Assembly (NCBI GenBank): GCA_016714975.1
Contig: JADKBR010000017.1
Coordinates: forward strand, 248,001 to 312,000
DNA length: 64,000 bases
Source of the DNA: Candidatus Dechloromonas phosphorivorans
GTDB lineage: Bacteria; Pseudomonadota; Gammaproteobacteria; Burkholderiales; Rhodocyclaceae
Direction: 5' to 3'
The notes beneath the pieces are model-generated. The model had not been told where the DNA came from. It worked only from the letters and a program-made list of their open reading frames with translations, and made no database searches. Made by a program: the position numbers and the translations under genes. Positions 34,318 to 43,249 of the stretch are shown piece after piece; the stretch's first letter is position 1; each line of letters begins with the position of its first letter.

Positions 34318-34947
34318 CTATTTGCCGGTGTAGGTCATGTAGTTCACGGTTTCCGGGTGGCCATCGATCCTGCTCACCCTGTTGGCGGACCAATGGACCG
34401 TATAGGGTCCGAAACTCGACCACCAGTAACGCCAGAAGGGTCCATCCAGCCGCGGGTTCTGATCGGTCTGCGGATAGCCGACCGAGATGATGACCTGTTC
34501 CGTGGTCATCCCTTTCATCAACTGGCTCCGGGCAATGGCATTGCGCACGGCTGGCGGGAATTTGGCGATCTTGAGTTTCGGGTCGTCCAGAACAACGATC
34601 TTGTTCACCCACTGCTGGGTGGTTTCCTGGGCGCGGCCGTAATCGTGACCGAGGCGCATCGCCTTGCCATCGACGTCGACATAGGCCCGGTAGCCATCGA
34701 TCGACTTGACCTTGATCGGCGTGCCAGCCGGAATGAAGGCCAGTTGGGCCAGATTCGAATCGCTGATCCAGTCGCCGCTGTAGTGCAGGTTGCAGCAGGC
34801 ATACCCGCTGCGCATGTACGCTTCCTTGCGCGCCTCGGCCCCCGGACTGCCGTCATCGGGCCGGGTATCCGACCCCTTGCAACCGGAGAACAAAGCCAGC
34901 AGCAGCGCTGCGGTCAACAGTGAAAAATGGCCAAAAATGCTTTTCAT
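34318..34947 (-). CDS. Small lipoprotein with BamE-like turn
   Basis: A 209-aa protein starting MKSIFGHFSLLTAALLLALF with lipobox FSGC, so an outer- or inner-membrane lipoprotein. The mature part has a CCNLHYSGDW segment and a C-terminal stretch QLMKGMTTEQVIISVGYPQT that resembles the BamE/SmpA GM-x-x-x-x-V-x-x-x-x-G-x-P turn. GGAG sits before the ATG at 34947. It lies 22 bp after the radical SAM gene and 30 bp before the halogenase gene, so it is inside the operon. Function unknown. Confidence 0.8.
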   Translation of the reverse strand: MKSIFGHFSLLTAALLLALFSGCKGSDTRPDDGSPGAEARKEAYMRSGYACCNLHYSGDWISDSNLAQLAFIPAGTPIKVKSIDGYRAYVDVDGKAMRLGHDYGRAQETTQQWVNKIVVLDDPKLKIAKFPPAVRNAIARSQLMKGMTTEQVIISVGYPQTDQNPRLDGPFWRYWWSSFGPYTVHWSANRVSRIDGHPETVNYMTYTGK

Positions 34948-34969
34948 CGCGAACACTCCATGAGTGCGA

Positions 34970-36616
34970 TTATACCGTTGCCGGCACTGCCGGCGAGGCA
35001 CAGCAGGCGCTGCCTTCCTCAACCTGGGGAACGATCGATTTCATCACTTCCCGTCGCGAGAGCTTGACCGGCGACATGGCGACGATATTGTCGACCTGCA
35101 ATTCCGGGCTGAGGAAGGGCTTCAGGCCGACTGGCTGACGCGGATGCAGCTTGAACTCGCGCTTGGCATTTTCCAGTTGTTCCTTGTTGGCGCTGAAATA
35201 GCGGGCGGCGGCGATCGTCTCCGGAAGATGCTTGACGACATGCCACAAGCTCCAACGATGCGCCCACAGCCGTTTCGCGAAGCGCCGGCGGTAACCCTTG
35301 CTGTCGTAGAAACGCCTGACGTGCCAGTTGTAGAGCCCATCCATTTCCTCGCGCGACTTGAAGCCATGCGGCAGAAAGACGAAGTTCAGGCAGTTCATCA
35401 GACGCCAGTCCTCGATCATGTCGCCGGAAACGCCTGAAACACACTCACCCCAGATCGGCGCCCCGTGCAGCGGGCTGAACTTGGTCATGTTCATTTCGTC
35501 GAGTTCCAGCGACAGGATGAAATCGCTGGTCGTCCTGACGGTTTCCGGCGTCTCGCCGGGCATGCCGAAGATGAACAGGCCCTTGGCGCGCATCCCGGCA
35601 GCGTGGATCTGGCGCACCGTGTCTTGCACCGCAGCGAGCGTAACGCCCGCCTTGTGCCTTTCCATCATCGCCGGGTCGGCCGATTCGATGCCCATCGAAA
35701 CCATCAGCACGCCGGCCTGCTTGAGCTTGGCCAGCATTTCGTCCGAGGTGTGGCCGGTGCGGATCGCGCAGTTCCACTGGATGCCGAGCGGCTTTTCGAT
35801 CAGCAGGTCGCAGAGGTCCATGACCCGCTGCTTTTTGGCTGTGAACAGATCGTCGTACATGTTGATGTGATGGACCCCGAACCTGTCCCGCAGGTACTTC
35901 ATGTGGTCGTAGGTGTATTGCGCCGAATTGGTCTTGTACAGGCGCTCGAACACCGTGCGGTCGCAGAACGAGCAGGTGTAGGGGCAGCCGCGCGAGGTGA
36001 TCATCGTCGCCCCGTAACGCTTTTCGTAGGCGAACAGCGGCAGGTGGTAAGCGTTGGGGAAACCGGCCAGCTTCTCGTACGCAGGGAAGGGCAGTTCGTC
36101 GAGATCGAGAATGCGGTCACGGCGCGGGTTGATGCGGATCCTGCCGGAATCGTCCCGGTAGATCAGGTTGCCGATGGCTTTCAGCGGCTTGCCGTCGGCC
36201 AGATCGAGCATCGCCCCCTCGCCTTCGCCGATGATCAGGTAGTCGATTTCCGGAAAATGTTCGAGGATCGGCGCGCCGAGCGAGGAAACATGGACGTTGC
36301 CGAAAGCGATCCTGATCCCGGGCCGGCGCTCGCGGATATAGGTGGCGATTTCGACCGCATCCATGAAACCGGACGTGGTCGCCGAAAAGCCGACCATTTC
36401 CGGATCGCCGGCCAGCACGATCTCGGCATTCTCGGCGATGGTCGGCGGCGCGTAGGGGCCGAGACAGTCATGCAATTGAACCTGGTGACCAAACTTTTCA
36501 AGCCAGGAAGCCAGTTGCATGATGCCGATAGGCGGCATCCGGTTGGCGAGCACCGAAAAATCGGGCTGGCCAGGGACAAAGTTGAAGCCCGCAGGGTGAA
36601 CCAGGGTGACCCGCAC
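34970..36616 (-). CDS. B12-binding-domain radical SAM protein (BchE-like)
   Basis: A 548-aa class B-type radical SAM enzyme. The N-terminal cobalamin-binding-like domain (about residues 1-160) includes GIMQLASWLEKFGHQVQLHD and YLIIGEGEGAMLDL. The radical SAM cluster motif is TSRGCPYTCSFCDRTVF (CxxxCxxC), with a MGIESADPAMMERHKAG substrate-cavity strand and GMPGETPETV. The C-terminal region of about 130 residues is of unknown type. It would methylate or otherwise modify an unactivated carbon, perhaps on the polyene, aryl ring or resorcinol (inference). The start is GTG at 36616, preceded by GGGAGGG. It is the first gene of the long minus-strand operon that ends at 28010. Confidence 0.85.
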   Translation of the reverse strand: MRVTLVHPAGFNFVPGQPDFSVLANRMPPIGIMQLASWLEKFGHQVQLHDCLGPYAPPTIAENAEIVLAGDPEMVGFSATTSGFMDAVEIATYIRERRPGIRIAFGNVHVSSLGAPILEHFPEIDYLIIGEGEGAMLDLADGKPLKAIGNLIYRDDSGRIRINPRRDRILDLDELPFPAYEKLAGFPNAYHLPLFAYEKRYGATMITSRGCPYTCSFCDRTVFERLYKTNSAQYTYDHMKYLRDRFGVHHINMYDDLFTAKKQRVMDLCDLLIEKPLGIQWNCAIRTGHTSDEMLAKLKQAGVLMVSMGIESADPAMMERHKAGVTLAAVQDTVRQIHAAGMRAKGLFIFGMPGETPETVRTTSDFILSLELDEMNMTKFSPLHGAPIWGECVSGVSGDMIEDWRLMNCLNFVFLPHGFKSREEMDGLYNWHVRRFYDSKGYRRRFAKRLWAHRWSLWHVVKHLPETIAAARYFSANKEQLENAKREFKLHPRQPVGLKPFLSPELQVDNIVAMSPVKLSRREVMKSIVPQVEEGSACCASPAVPATV

Positions 36617-36758
36617 GATTACTTCCCTCCCGGAGCCGTCTCAGCGAATTTTACAGGCAAGACAGGGACCTGGCCTGGGCGTGGTCGGCCGACACGGCTC
36701 GCTGAGAAGGGGCGCCAAGAACAGTATCCGGTGATGTGCCCCAGCGGTCAAGAGGGGT

Positions 36759-38172
36759 TCACTCCGGTTCGGCCGCCGACTTCGATTCGGCGAGGACGAC
36801 CGCTCCTTCGCTATTGAGCGCGATATCCTCGAAGCGCACCTTGGTGATGCGGTGGTGGTCCATTTCCAGAATGACTATCCTTGCTGAATGGATGTCGACC
36901 GCTTCACCGACCTCCGGGACACGCCCGAGCACGTTGTAGATCAGGCCGGCGAGGGTCACGTAGTCCACATCCGTGTCGAACACATAGCCGATGATCGGCC
37001 CCAACTCGCTGAGCCGCATCGAGGCGTCGATCTCGTACTGGCTGCCTTCCAGCTTCTTCACCTGGCGCGCCTGATGCGAAAACTCGTCGTCGTATTCACC
37101 GACGATTCCCTCGAGGATGTCCTCGAGCGAGATCAGGCCCTCGGTGCCGCCATATTCATCGATAACGATTGCAATCTGCTGCCGCGTCTTCTTGAACTGC
37201 TTAAGCATTTCGCTGACCAGTTTGCTGTCCGGAACGACCAGTGGTGGCTTGGCAAATTCGGAGACCGGGTGGCGGCTGACTTCCTCCAGGGTTTCACCGG
37301 TGCTCTCCGCCATGACGCTGAGCAGTTCCTTGATCGAGACGATGCCGATGATCTGGTCGATGGTCTGGTCATAGACCGGGAAACGCGCGTGCGGTACGTC
37401 GCGGAACAGGCGCAGCGCGTCGGCCAGCGATGCGTCCTTCGACAGCGCCAGGATCTCGGTGCGCGGCACCATCGCTTCGCGCACGGTGTGTTCGTCGAGA
37501 TTGAAGACGCCGCGAATCATCTGCGTCTCCTTCGGGGGCGAGGACGCCGTCCTTCTCGCTGGCGGTGAGGACCATGCGGATTTCCTCGACCGACATCGTG
37601 AAGTGGCTTTCGCCGCCATGTGCCAGATCGCGCTGCCCGAAGATCCAGAGCAGGCCGCTCGACGACAGCTTCATGACGTAGATGAGGGGCTTGAAGATGA
37701 TGTACATCCAGTTGACGAGCCAGCCCACCGCCATGCTGATCGCCTCGGCCTTGTGGAAGGCAAGGACCTTGGGCGCCAGTTCGCCGGCGACGACGTGCAG
37801 GAAGGAGATGACGACGAAGGCAAAGGCGTAGGAGGTGGTATGCGCCGCCGTCTGGATCGCCTGGCTGTCGCCGAAGTAGGCGAAGAGCGCGACGAAGGTG
37901 GAGTCGGTCAGGTTGCTGATCGTTTCCATGCCGAAAGCGCCGAGGCCGAGCGAGACGAGCGTGATCCCGACCTGCGTCACCGAGTAAAAGCGCTCCGGTT
38001 CGTTGTGCAGCATCTCGACGGTTTTCGCCGCCTTGTTGCCCATGTCGGCCATCTGCTTGATCCGGCTCCGCCGCGCCGAGGAAATCGCGATCTCGGAACC
38101 GACGAAGAAGGCGTTCCCCGCAACGAACAAAAGGATGAGTCCAAGGTTGACCCAGACTGATAACGAATCCAT
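36759..38172 (-). pseudogene. HlyC/CorC family CBS-domain transporter, one frameshift
   Basis: The N-terminal CNNM/DUF21 membrane domain starts MDSLSVWVNLGLILLFVAGN and includes SVTQVGITLVSLGLGAFGME and VVAGELAPKVLAFHKAE. It is followed by a pair of CBS domains (EAMVPRTEILAL through IAIVIDEYGGTEGLISLEDI) and a C-terminal CorC/HlyC domain. After SEKDGVLAP the frame is lost at a run of five G (37534-37538, C on the coding strand); removing one base gives KETQMIRGVFNLDEH. The span of 1414 bases is 471 codons plus one. The start at 38172 has GGAGGTGG upstream. These proteins are thought to act in Mg2+ or Co2+ efflux, which fits the mgtE neighbour. Confidence 0.85.
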
Positions 38173-38500
38173 GTTTCCACCTCCATCTGATTATTTTTCG
38201 TCATGGCGCCGTATGCCACGGGTGGCGCGTACTGACGGGCGGCGACTGGGAATCCGGGCCGCGACGGGCGAGTATCGTTGAATATGGCTACGTGAGTCAA
38301 TCGCGCGACATGTCGGAGAATGGCTCTGTTCGAGATGGATGCCGGTCACAAGAATCGTGGGAACGATCCGATTGTCGGGCAGTCCGACGACGCCAGGCAG
38401 CCCATCGGAAAACTCCTGGTGGGAGTGGAGGTGCTGGACAATGAAAGGCAGCCGAAGTGCCCCCTGGTCCGCCGGAGGTCATCGTGATGCGCCCCGGCAT
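38173..38500. other. Intergenic region between mgtE and the CorC-like gene
   Basis: This 328-bp stretch holds no convincing gene. It contains the ribosome binding site of the CorC-like gene at its left end and presumably that gene's promoter; I could not find clear -35/-10 hexamers, a terminator for mgtE, or a recognisable Mg2+ riboswitch. Confidence 0.6.
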
Positions 38501-39889
38501 TTACAGCTTGAAGATCCAGGTCGCGATCACGAAGTAGTTGAGCACCCCGAGAATGTCGATCGCGGTGGTCACGAACGGGCCGGTGGCGACCGCCGGGTCG
38601 ACCTTGATGCGCTGGAACATCATCGGTAGCAGCACGGCGAGCAGGGCGGCGCCGGTCATGTTGCCGAGGATGGTCAGGCCGACCACCTCGCCGAGCGCCA
38701 GGCTGTTGTGCATGAAGTAGCCGTAGATGCCGAGGATCACGCCGTAGAAACAGCCGAGCAACAGGCCGACGCGCAGTTCCTTGAAGACGATCGGGACCGT
38801 GTCGCGGACGTCGATCGCGCCGGTCGCGAGACCGCGCACGGCGACGGTCGCCGACTGCACGCCGACGTTGCCGGCCATGCCCATCACCACCGGCAGGAAG
38901 GCGCTGAGCACCAGTACCTCGGCAAGGATCTCGTGGTAAGCCCCGACCACGCCGGTCGCCGCGAGACCGCCGACGAACGCGGCGAGCAGCCACGGCAGAC
39001 GAATCCAGGCGATCTTGAAGGCGGAATGGGTCAGCGTCTCCGATTCGCTGGTACCCGCCATCTTCAGCATGTCGCGCGTCGTTTCTTCCTCGATGACGTC
39101 GATCACGTCATCGACCGTGACCATGCCGACCAGGATATTGTCCGCATCGACCACGGGAACGGCGAGCAGGCGATACTTGTCGACCAGCAGGGCGACGGTG
39201 GTCTGGTCGGCGTCGGTCGCCACACTCATCACGCGCCGGTTCATGATGTTGTGAAGCACCGTGCTGGGCCTCGACAACAGCAGTTGCCGCAGCGAGACGA
39301 CACCCACCAGCCGGCCGTCCTCGTCGGTCAGGTAGAGATAGAAGACCATCTCGACGGCTTCACGGCCGCGAATGTTCTCGATCGCCTGCTCGACGGTGAG
39401 GCTGTGCGGCAGCGAGAAGATATCGGTGGTCATGATGCCGCCGGCGCTGTTCGGGTCGTACTTGAGCAGGCTTTCGACTTCCGACTTGCTGTCGCGACCG
39501 AGCAGGGCCATCAGTTCGGCGCGTTGATCTTCGGGCAGATCGCCGATGAGGTCGGCAAGGTCATCCGGGGGCAGGCGTTCGAGCAGGCTGGCGAGTTGAC
39601 TGGCGCTCGACTCGGTCATCACCCGCGTCCGCAGGCTTGGCGTCATCTGGCTGAAAACCTCGGCCGCCATTTCCTTGTCGCCAAGGGCATGGAAGATGTC
39701 CACCACATGCTCGGGCGGCAATGCATCGAGAATCGCCGCCAGGTCGGCAGGGTGGATCCGCGCCAACATCTTCTGCAGCGGACCGCGGGCGTCGCGGTGA
39801 TAGAGCCGGTCAATGGTTTCGACAAGCCGTTTCTTCTTCGAGTCGTAGGTGTTCGGCGTGACCGGCTTGGTATCGACGTTGATGTGCAT
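38501..39889 (-). CDS. mgtE: Magnesium transporter MgtE
   Basis: A 462-aa MgtE-type Mg2+ channel. The N-terminal superhelical domain (about residues 25-130, with LARIHPADLAAILDALPPE) is followed by two CBS domains (YDPNSAGGIMTTDIFSLP, MNRRVMSVATDADQT) and five membrane helices, including FLPVVMGMAGNVGVQSATVA, the family pore signature. Cytosolic domains sense Mg2+ and close the pore. The ATG at 39889 (MHINVDTKP) has GGGGGGAG upstream and is preferred to a TTG five codons earlier. Phased direct repeats lie 52-90 bp upstream of the ATG. Confidence 0.95.
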   Translation of the reverse strand: MHINVDTKPVTPNTYDSKKKRLVETIDRLYHRDARGPLQKMLARIHPADLAAILDALPPEHVVDIFHALGDKEMAAEVFSQMTPSLRTRVMTESSASQLASLLERLPPDDLADLIGDLPEDQRAELMALLGRDSKSEVESLLKYDPNSAGGIMTTDIFSLPHSLTVEQAIENIRGREAVEMVFYLYLTDEDGRLVGVVSLRQLLLSRPSTVLHNIMNRRVMSVATDADQTTVALLVDKYRLLAVPVVDADNILVGMVTVDDVIDVIEEETTRDMLKMAGTSESETLTHSAFKIAWIRLPWLLAAFVGGLAATGVVGAYHEILAEVLVLSAFLPVVMGMAGNVGVQSATVAVRGLATGAIDVRDTVPIVFKELRVGLLLGCFYGVILGIYGYFMHNSLALGEVVGLTILGNMTGAALLAVLLPMMFQRIKVDPAVATGPFVTTAIDILGVLNYFVIATWIFKL

Positions 39890-39940
39890 CTTGACTCCCC
39901 CCAATCAATGTGCGTGCAGGACAATTCCGAGTATCGGCGC

Positions 39941-39979
39941 AAACGCGCCGTAAACGCAGTCCAAACGCAGTGTAAACGC
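39941..39979. repeat. Four AAACGC direct repeats at exact 11-bp spacing
   Basis: AAACGC begins at 39941, 39952, 39963 and 39974, one copy every 11 bp; the last three extend to AAACGCAG. The spacing is close to one helical turn, so all copies face one side of the DNA. The first copy is also inside a 6-bp inverted repeat (CGGCGC at 39935 and GCGCCG at 39945). The array lies 52-90 bp upstream of mgtE and about 190 bp before the divergent TetR gene; it may be a multi-site operator or a chance microrepeat. Confidence 0.7.
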
Positions 39980-40092
39980 AGGAATCTCTGGGGTCCAGCG
40001 ACAATTCGCCTTGTTGTCGGAAACAGGCTTGGCAAGGCTCGGGTGGTCGGCCGAGCGGGTTCGCTTTTGGTGACTTTGCCTAAAGTGTTGAC

Positions 40093-40140
40093 TTGCAGTG
40101 GCCGACGATTTCGCCTATGATTAAAACGAACGTATGATTT
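40093..40140 (+). promoter_or_regulatory. Promoter and putative autoregulatory operator of the TetR/fad operon
   Basis: TTGCAG (40093-40098), 17 bases, then TATGAT (40116-40121). Immediately downstream is AAAAC-GAAC-GTATG (40123-40136), close to the PsrA-type operator pattern (C/G)AAAC-N2-4-GTTT(G/C). The segment from 40121 shares 13 of 18 positions with the operator at 46531-46548. A bound repressor would cover the transcription start. Confidence 0.6.
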
Positions 40141-40166
40141 AACCTCTCGCTAAGCAGGCAGGGCCG

Positions 40167-40862
40167 ATGGCAGAAGTCCGCAATATTGATACTCGCGAGC
40201 GCATCCTCGATGCGGCCGAGCGCCTGTTCATGGCCCATGGTTATGAAGGGACTTCGATGCGCCAGATTACTGGCGAAGCGGCGGTCAATCTGGCGGCCGC
40301 CAATTATCACTTTGGGTCCAAGGAATCGCTGATGCAGGAGGTATTCCGGCGCCGCCTGGACTGGCTCAACGAGGAGCGCCTGCGCGTTCTCGACGCGATG
40401 GAAGGGGCGGCGGCGGGCAAGCCGCTGAAGCCGTCGCAGATTGTGGACGGTTTTTTCGGGACGCTGTTGCGGCTGGCCGACGACGACCAGCGCGGCGGCA
40501 TCGTTTTCCTGCGCCTCCTCGGGCGCACGCACACCGAGCCGTCGGAATTCATCCGGGCCTTTCTGGCCGATGAGTACGCCGGAGTCATGGAGCGCTACCA
40601 GCAGGCCCTGTTCAGGGCATTGCCAGATGTGCCGCGGGCGGAAATCGTCTGGCGCTTCCACTTCATGCTTGGCGCAACGTCCTACGCAATTGCCGGCACC
40701 GACGCGCTGCGTCTGGTTGCCGATTGGAAAATCGAGGAAGCGGACATGGTCGACCGCAACGATCGCCTGGTTCCCCGGTTGATGTCGTTCCTGCTTGGTG
40801 GTCTCCGTGCCCCGCTGCCTCAATTCAAGGCGGCGGGCGAGGCGGGTTCGCGGGCAGCATAA
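40167..40862 (+). CDS. TetR/AcrR family regulator of fatty-acid degradation (PsrA-like)
   Basis: A 231-aa TetR-type repressor. The N-terminal HTH (residues 8-55) reads RERILDAAERLFMAHGYEG followed by TSMRQITGEAAVNLAAANYHF and the usual YHFGSKESLM end. The C-terminal ligand-binding region is helical. Its gene is followed after 32 bp by fadE, and matching PsrA-like operators lie in its own promoter and in front of the second beta-oxidation operon, so it probably represses both and is released by acyl-CoA. Ligand and targets are inferred. Confidence 0.85.
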   Translation: MAEVRNIDTRERILDAAERLFMAHGYEGTSMRQITGEAAVNLAAANYHFGSKESLMQEVFRRRLDWLNEERLRVLDAMEGAAAGKPLKPSQIVDGFFGTLLRLADDDQRGGIVFLRLLGRTHTEPSEFIRAFLADEYAGVMERYQQALFRALPDVPRAEIVWRFHFMLGATSYAIAGTDALRLVADWKIEEADMVDRNDRLVPRLMSFLLGGLRAPLPQFKAAGEAGSRAA

Positions 40863-40894
40863 AAATACTTTTCAGGCTTACAGGAGACAACAGC

Positions 40895-43249
40895 ATGGCA
40901 AATTCGATTATTCCTCTGCTCGGCGCGTTGGCGCTCGCGGTCGTGGCCGCCCTGATTCTGGTTCGTCCGCTGCGGCGCGCCGTGATCAGTCGTCCGCTCT
41001 TTGCGACCTATCGCAAGGTTCTCCCCCAGATGTCGGAAACCGAGCGCGATGCGCTGGAAGCCGGCACCGTCTGGTGGGAAGGCGAGTTGTTCCGCGGCAA
41101 GCCCGACTGGAAAAAGCTGCACGCCTATCCGAAGCCGACGCTGACCGCGGCCGAACAGTCGTTCATGGACAACGAGGTCGAAGAGGCCTGCCGTCTGGTC
41201 GACGACTGGAAGGTCACGCACGAACTCTACGACCTGCCCAACGAAGCCTGGCGCTACATCAAGGACAAGGGCTTCCTCGGCATGATCATCCCGAAGAAAT
41301 ACGGCGGCCTGGAGTTTTCCGCCTACGCCCATTCGCAGGTGGTGACCAAGCTGTCGACGCGCTCCTCCGCGCTTTCGGTCTCGGTCATGGTCCCGAACTC
41401 GCTCGGCCCGGCCGAGTTGTTGCTGCACTACGGCACCGAGGAACAGAAAAACCATTACCTGCCGCGCCTGGCCAAGGGCATCGAGGTGCCGGCCTTCGCG
41501 CTGACCAGTCCGTGGGCGGGTTCCGACGCCGCCTCGATTCCTGACAATGGCGTCATCTGCAAGGGTATGTGGCAGGGCAAGGAAGTGCTCGGCATGCGTG
41601 TTAACTGGGACAAGCGCTACATCACGCTGGCGCCGGTGTGCACTGTCTTCGGGCTGGCTTTCCACCTTTATGACCCGGACGGCCTGCTCGGCAACAAGAA
41701 GCACATCGGCATCACCTGCGCGCTGGTTCCCTACGATCACCCGGGTGTCGATACGGGCCGCCGCCACTTCCCGCTCAACGCCATGTTCATGAACGGCCCG
41801 ACGCGCGGCAAGGACGTCTTCATGCCGCTCGACTTCATCATCGGCGGTCCGAAGATGGCGGGGCAGGGCTGGCGCATGCTGATGGAGTGCCTGGCGGCCG
41901 GGCGTTCGATCTCGCTGCCGTCGTCCAATGCCGGCATGTCGCAGATGATCGCGCGTACGGTGGGCGGCTACGCCCGCGTGCGCAGCCAGTTCAAGATGGC
42001 CGTTGGCAAGTTCGAGGGTGTCGAGGAGGCATTGACCCGCATCGGCGCCTTTACCTACATGACGAATGCAACGCGCACGATGACCGCCGGTGCCGTCGAT
42101 CTCGGCGAGAAGCCTTCCGTCGTCTCGGCGATCGCCAAGTATCACGTGACCGAGCGCGCCCGTCAGGTGGCCAACGACGGCATGGACGTGGTCGGCGGCA
42201 AGGGCATCTGCCTGGGCCCGTCCAACTTCCTGGGCCGCGCCTATCAGCAGGTGCCGATTGCTATCACCGTCGAGGGCGCCAACATTCTCACCCGCTCGCT
42301 GATAATTTTCGGGCAGGGCGCTATCCGCTGCCATCCCTACCTGCTGCCCGAAATGCACGCCGCGCACAACAAGGATGCGCGTCAGGGTCTGGTCGATTTT
42401 GACAAGGCGCTGTGGGGGCATATCGGCTACACGATCAAGAACGGCTTCCGCGCCCTGTGGCTGGGCATGACCGGTTCGCACTTCGTCGGCGTCAATGTCG
42501 ACGTGGCGCCGGAAGTCCGCCGCTACTACCAGCAGATGACCCGTTTTTCGGCCGCCTTCGCTTTCCTGGCGGACATCTCCCTGCTGGTGCTGGGCGGCAG
42601 TGTCAAGCGTCGCGAGAAGCTTTCGGCGCGCCTTGGCGACATCCTGGCCCAGATGTACCTGATCTCGTGCACGCTGAAGCGCTTTGAATGCGATGGCCGC
42701 CAGGCCGCCGATCTGCCGATGGTGAACTGGGCGGTCTGGGATGCCATGTACAAGGCCCAGGAAGCCTTCGACGGCGTCATCGCCAATTTTCCGAACCGCT
42801 TCATCGGCGCCTTCCTGCAGCGCAGCATCTTCCCGTGGGGCCACCCGTACGTCGTGCCCTCGGATGATCTCGGCCACCAGGTTGCGAAGCTCCTGATCGA
42901 GCCGTCGGAAGCACGCGACCGCCTGACCGCCGAGTGCTTCCTGCCGATGACCGAGAGCGAACCGGCCGGCGCCATCGAGCTGGCACTGGTCGCGACCATC
43001 GAGGCCGAGGCGATCGAGGCCAAGATCCGCGACGCCGAAAAGGCCGGACGCTTCGCCAACAACCCGCTGGCCAATGTCCGTGACATCGCGACCGCCGCTG
43101 CTGAATGTGGCGTCATCACGGCCGCCGAGTTCGAGAAGCTGAAGCGGCGCAACGTGCTGCGTGACATCGTCGTGCATGTTGATGACTTCCCGTTCGACTT
43201 CAACGTGGCAACGGCCAACAAGCCGACTCTGGAGCGCAAGGCGGCCTGA
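40895..43249 (+). CDS. fadE: Acyl-CoA dehydrogenase FadE
   Basis: A 784-aa FadE-type acyl-CoA dehydrogenase, far larger than the common 380-aa family and close to E. coli FadE (814 aa). An N-terminal membrane helix (IIPLLGALALAVVAALILV) is followed by the dehydrogenase core, with PAFALTSPWAGSDAASIPD in the substrate/FAD region and DGMDVVGGKGICLGPSN later, and a C-terminal DUF1974-like extension. It catalyses the first, FAD-dependent step of beta-oxidation at the membrane. The ATG at 40895 has AGGAG upstream; earlier in-frame codons lie inside the TetR gene. Overlaps the thiolase ATG by one base. Confidence 0.95.
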   Translation: MANSIIPLLGALALAVVAALILVRPLRRAVISRPLFATYRKVLPQMSETERDALEAGTVWWEGELFRGKPDWKKLHAYPKPTLTAAEQSFMDNEVEEACRLVDDWKVTHELYDLPNEAWRYIKDKGFLGMIIPKKYGGLEFSAYAHSQVVTKLSTRSSALSVSVMVPNSLGPAELLLHYGTEEQKNHYLPRLAKGIEVPAFALTSPWAGSDAASIPDNGVICKGMWQGKEVLGMRVNWDKRYITLAPVCTVFGLAFHLYDPDGLLGNKKHIGITCALVPYDHPGVDTGRRHFPLNAMFMNGPTRGKDVFMPLDFIIGGPKMAGQGWRMLMECLAAGRSISLPSSNAGMSQMIARTVGGYARVRSQFKMAVGKFEGVEEALTRIGAFTYMTNATRTMTAGAVDLGEKPSVVSAIAKYHVTERARQVANDGMDVVGGKGICLGPSNFLGRAYQQVPIAITVEGANILTRSLIIFGQGAIRCHPYLLPEMHAAHNKDARQGLVDFDKALWGHIGYTIKNGFRALWLGMTGSHFVGVNVDVAPEVRRYYQQMTRFSAAFAFLADISLLVLGGSVKRREKLSARLGDILAQMYLISCTLKRFECDGRQAADLPMVNWAVWDAMYKAQEAFDGVIANFPNRFIGAFLQRSIFPWGHPYVVPSDDLGHQVAKLLIEPSEARDRLTAECFLPMTESEPAGAIELALVATIEAEAIEAKIRDAEKAGRFANNPLANVRDIATAAAECGVITAAEFEKLKRRNVLRDIVVHVDDFPFDFNVATANKPTLERKAA

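Noticed and set aside
38173..38500. Mg2+ riboswitch between the CorC-like gene and mgtE
   Set aside because: The region is downstream of mgtE, not in its leader, and no M-box-like or other recognisable structure was seen.
40820..43177. Very long minus-strand frame opposite fadE
   Set aside because: It is a shadow of a high-GC third-codon-position gene; fadE on the other strand is complete and recognisable.
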